Made by a program: the position numbers and the translations under genes. From positions 1,922,001 to 1,986,000 of the forward strand of contig JAITYX010000049.1 of NCBI GenBank assembly GCA_021018815.1: a DNA stretch of 64,000 bases, in the 5' to 3' direction. Of this stretch, positions 60,778 to 64,000 are shown piece after piece. The notes beneath the pieces are model-generated. The model ran no database searches. It had not been told where the DNA came from and worked only from the letters and a program-made list of their open reading frames with translations. This DNA is from Talinum fruticosum. Taxonomy: Eukaryota > Streptophyta > Magnoliopsida > Caryophyllales > Talinaceae. Positions within the stretch are counted from its first letter, which is position 1; every line of letters begins with the position of its first letter.

Positions 60778-62879
60778 AATGCTTTGCTAGCGAGCAACGT
60801 TGTCCGAGCGTCCCCGGATCAACCATTTACGATTACGATCACATTCATTCATGGATCGTCATAGCGATTGATGGGTCCTTTGCATGGCCAAATCATGATA
60901 AATTATGAAAACTTATTTATAAATGTAATGAATTGAAAGCACCAACTATTAATCAGTAAAACTTTTAGTTTTAGTATAAATGTAAAGGCAATAAGCGTGC
61001 CGAACACTTTAATTGCCGATTGTTTCGCAACACAATTTCAATTTGATTTCTGTTTCCAAAACGAATCTACTTTTGTAGATTACTAGTCTTTTAACAATAT
61101 TTATATGCAATTACAATCACCAAACTTTTAGTTTTCACGTACCTATCCATATTATTTCCTTTCGATCTCGATATTCATACATTTCCCGAAATAAGCTATT
61201 GATGATATAGTTTGAATTCGTATATAACACTTGATGAGTTTAATTTCCCATTCTGTTAATAAAACTCAAGTTTGATCTTTTGCTTCTATCATTTCTAGTA
61301 TGTGCTTAATGTAGCCTAACCTTAATTGTAACACTCATTTCATCTAGTATGCCCGGATGTCCTCTTATCTCGTAAACCAAATATACTTCCTACTTAAGGT
61401 GTCGGTTTGGTTTTCCAATTTTCTAAAAATTTTGGCAGAGTTTCGTTTGAAACATGCATAACCATTAGGCTAAAAGCCTTAAAAACCTGCATAAAATCCA
61501 CAATAATACTCAACGAGCCACACGAGTACACAACTCAACGGCCACACACCGGAGTATATTTACAACCACAAAATCAAGTTTTAAACCAATATAGAAACCA
61601 AGTTACAATCTCGTCAATTTTCTTATTTTCTTGTGCTCATGAACTTTTTGATTTTTTATCACGAAAAAACCTTCATACATATATATTTATAGCTAAGGCT
61701 TTGGTTAAGCAATTTAATCATAGAAATCCCGATTATCGGGAGATGGCTTCAGTACGATTAATTCATTTATGATTACTACCAATACTCGGTTAATGATTTA
61801 GCGTGTTATAGACAATATAGTGAAACTCATCAGTATTTGCATGTTAATATTTAAATATTTTGAAAAGTGCAGACAGTAACGTACTCGAAGTAGTTGTTCG
61901 TTTTCCTTTAAATATCATTTTTCGTTCTTTTCTTCGAACATGTCGTTTCCGTTACTTTTCTGTTTTCATAAAGTAATTTAATTCAATGAGTTAGGTCTCT
62001 ATTCAGATTGTCATACTACTTTTCTTTTCTTTCTTCCGTAAACCCTTACGTTCGGTTTCTTTTAATTTCTCACTTGTCGCTCAAAGTTCATTTGGGCTTC
62101 AAACTCTCACAATTTTATAAAGATCTATTCTTCCTCCTTTCTCAACTTGATTCAACATTCTGAATTTCTTTTCAATCCCCATCTCTCTTCCAATAATATC
62201 CAAAACCTTCTTTAAGATCATTCCTCACTTAGTCATTCATGTTTCATTATAATCTAAGCGAGTTATGGCCCTATTTTTCACCTCATCGAACTCACTTCAA
62301 TCAAGATCACTCGTTAATTCCGATAAAACCTTCAACTTCATAGCCAATTTACATTTATTTTATATCTTCAACCCACAATTTGCATATCTAGTTTACATTT
62401 AATTCACACATATTAATATACTTCTATACTCTATCAAATTTCCACATTTCAAATTGATTCACTCTTGCTTCACTAAACCAAAATCCGATTACATTAATTT
62501 GCTCAAGTTTAGCACACATACTTAAATAAATTCAATTTTCCATCAATGTTCAATGTCTCATTTACACATTCTTTAAACCAACTCCCAACATACATGTTCA
62601 TATTTCTAATCATCCTCAATATCTTTCTTCCAATTCCTCCACAACCAAATAATTCATTTACTCATATTAAAGTTACACAAACACATTCATAATTACAAAT
62701 AAGCCTAAATCAATTTCCAATTCCACTTCAACACATAATAATCCCTAAATCCAATTTTATTTACTTCCACAATTCCTTCACTTCAACCATAATCAATTCA
62801 CAATTCACATATACTTGTCTAGTTATTCAATAATAACATAAATTTGTGATAAAATTTGCTTAGAAATTAAGGATTGGAG

Positions 62880-63370
62880 ATATACCTCAAAAGTGGTCAT
62901 AAGTGGAATTGGATAGTGGTGGCTCATCGGTGGAGATGGGGTGGCTCGAGCAGCGGCACGACACGTTGATCGGCGGCGTCGGGTGGCGGCGGCCAAGGGA
63001 CGGCGACAATAGCCGGTCCGAGCGGCAGCAGCAACACCGAGGCGAACCGCCGCCTGGCGCGAGACAGGGGACGAGGGAAAGAAAAATCGATGGAGGGGCA
63101 GCAAGTGTGGCGGCCGAGTGCGTCGACGGCGGCTTGCTGGTGGTAGTAGAGGCCGGCGATCGATGGCCGGTGGCGGCAGGTCCGCCCGAGCAATGGCAAC
63201 AACAAGCAAGAGCCGTTGCCGCCTGCTTGGCGCAAGACGAGGGCAAGAGGAGAGAGAGAACTTGGTGGCGGGAGCAAAGTGGTGGTGGAGGCACCGGCGG
63301 CCGGCTGGGTGGTGGCGGTAGGCCGGCGGTGGCAGCGGTGGTAGAGCAGCGAGAGGGAGTGGAGAGGTGA
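62880..63370. other. GC-rich block within the gypsy-type LTR
   Basis: Rich in GGCGGC and GAGAGAGAG words. Open frames on both strands are low in complexity (Ser/Pro/Arg) and are not taken as genes. It is positionally equivalent to 48540-49000. Confidence 0.6.
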
Positions 63371-63514
63371 GAGAGAGGTGAAGATGAATGATGTAGCTTT
63401 GTTTTCAAACAGACCCCTCCTCCTTTTCACTAATATCCCGATCCTTCTAGCAATTCCTCTCCCCTTTTTTTGTTTTTTTTTGTTTAATAAATCTTATACG
63501 TGTTATAATAATTT

Positions 63515-63538
63515 GTATATATATATATATATATATAC
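63515..63538. repeat. Short (TA)n microsatellite
   Basis: A pure TA run of about 24 bases near the right end of the gypsy-type LTR. Confidence 0.9.
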
Positions 63539-63992
63539 CATTTTATTTTATTGCTTTTTACTTGTTAATTTAATTTATTCAAATTCGGAATAAATTATTC
63601 GAACATATATACATTTCATAGTACAAACGTAAATTTGTACGAATTACCCATTATTATTTACGATTATCAAATTTGTTCGCATCTTTTATTTTGATTTCGT
63701 ATTGTGCGCAGCTCACTGCTCTTAAATAATATTAAGACGATAAAATGCAAATTTAAAATAATTAATTATGATTAAGTTTCGGGGTGTTACATTGGATTAG
63801 CACTATCCGTGGTTTTCTACCCCAAGAGAGTTTCCACATATTTCGAGTGTCTACATTTCGAGTGCAATCTAGACTCATACTCGGTTGTTTTTCTCTTTCA
63901 AAGCATAAATTGTCTAAGTTTGCTTAAATTTCCTCATCACCCTATTCACCCCCTCTAGGGTGACTTAGACTCTCCATGAGCGAACCTTTAAT

Positions 63993-64000
63993 TGGTATCG
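63993..64000 (+). promoter_or_regulatory. copia element 4 primer-binding site, partial
   Basis: TGGTATCG at the window end, two bases after LTR F. The eighth base, G, already shows the missing A seen in the other primer sites. Confidence 0.75.

Larger units (their letters stand above)
58343..63791. repeat. Long gypsy-type solo LTR in LTR F, with nested copia solo LTR; TSD TTGGA
   Basis: It runs TGTAACGCCCC to GGGGTGTTACA with perfect TTGGA duplications on both sides. Without the nested copia LTR it is about 3.87 kb. It shares termini and several internal words with 46709-49380, so both belong to one family. No gag or pol is visible, which supports a solo LTR reading; a large non-autonomous element is the alternative. 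The part 60780-62880 is AT-rich and non-coding. Confidence 0.75.
57076..63990 (+). mobile_element. 5' LTR of copia element 4 (LTR F), split by a nested insertion
   Basis: It starts TGAAGACTTAG at 57076 and is cut at TTGGA (58338-58342). It resumes after the second TTGGA (63792-63796) and ends AACCTTTA at 63990, directly before a primer site. Joined length is about 1.46 kb. The palindrome is at 57587-57605. The TATA box is altered (CAATAAATAG near 57976). It is more diverged than LTRs B and C and so older. The rest of the element lies beyond the window, so its right target duplication cannot be seen. Confidence 0.88.

Noticed and set aside
62823..63430. Open frames on both strands in the right GC-rich block
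   Set aside because: Low-complexity composition with no motif, and the position is equivalent to the block at 48540-49000.

Overview
The window is repeat-rich nuclear DNA of a flowering plant. Ty1/copia, Ty3/gypsy and FAR1-type MULE remnants, plus an endogenous plant pararetrovirus, cover most of it. I see no intact host gene, rRNA or tRNA. Nearly every coding stretch is a broken transposon or virus gene.

The main actors are Sirevirus-like Ty1/copia elements. Their LTRs are about 1.45-1.6 kb and run TGAAGACT...CTTCA. Each has an initiator-Met-tRNA-type primer site, gag-pol, and an extra open region after pol preceded by its own TATA-bearing block. Element 1 (1-6379) enters from the left. Element 2 (16866-26992) is complete with target duplication TAAAG. 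Element 3 (38082-51438) is complete with target duplication AAACT. Element 4 starts at 57076 and leaves on the right. There are also two solo LTRs (12369-13796 on minus, 58835-60417 on plus) and an older minus-strand pol fragment (6380-9475).

These sit in older Ty3/gypsy DNA on the minus strand. One gypsy internal region is at 12241-16643, and a second lies at 52153-53070. Between them is what reads as one gypsy LTR (16644 to 52152), blown apart by copia element 2, a tandem-repeat and TA/TG microsatellite field, the pararetrovirus, a 2.2 kb AT-rich insert and copia element 3. Two long TGTAAC...GTTACA units, read as gypsy solo LTRs, are inserted in copia sequence: one in the post-pol region of element 3 (46709-49380), one in the 5' LTR of element 4 (58343-63791). 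The second itself carries a copia solo LTR, giving a three-level nest.

The most notable item is the endogenous pararetrovirus (29215-34140). It has coat protein with zinc knuckle, coiled coil, aspartic protease, reverse transcriptase and RNase H, then a second ORF of unknown function. This order fits florendovirus-like Caulimoviridae. It lies inside TA-dinucleotide repeats on both sides, lacks a movement-protein region, and carries stops and frameshifts. To its right, 53100-55123 holds a minus-strand FAR1/MULE transposase pseudogene and 56403-57023 a short hAT-like inverted-repeat element.

A recurring oddity cuts across element types. Many frame-breaking differences fall on CAG, CTG or CCG words, including the same missing base in every fully visible primer-binding site. 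This could be a consensus error at CHG-methylated cytosines, in which case the elements are less decayed than they look.
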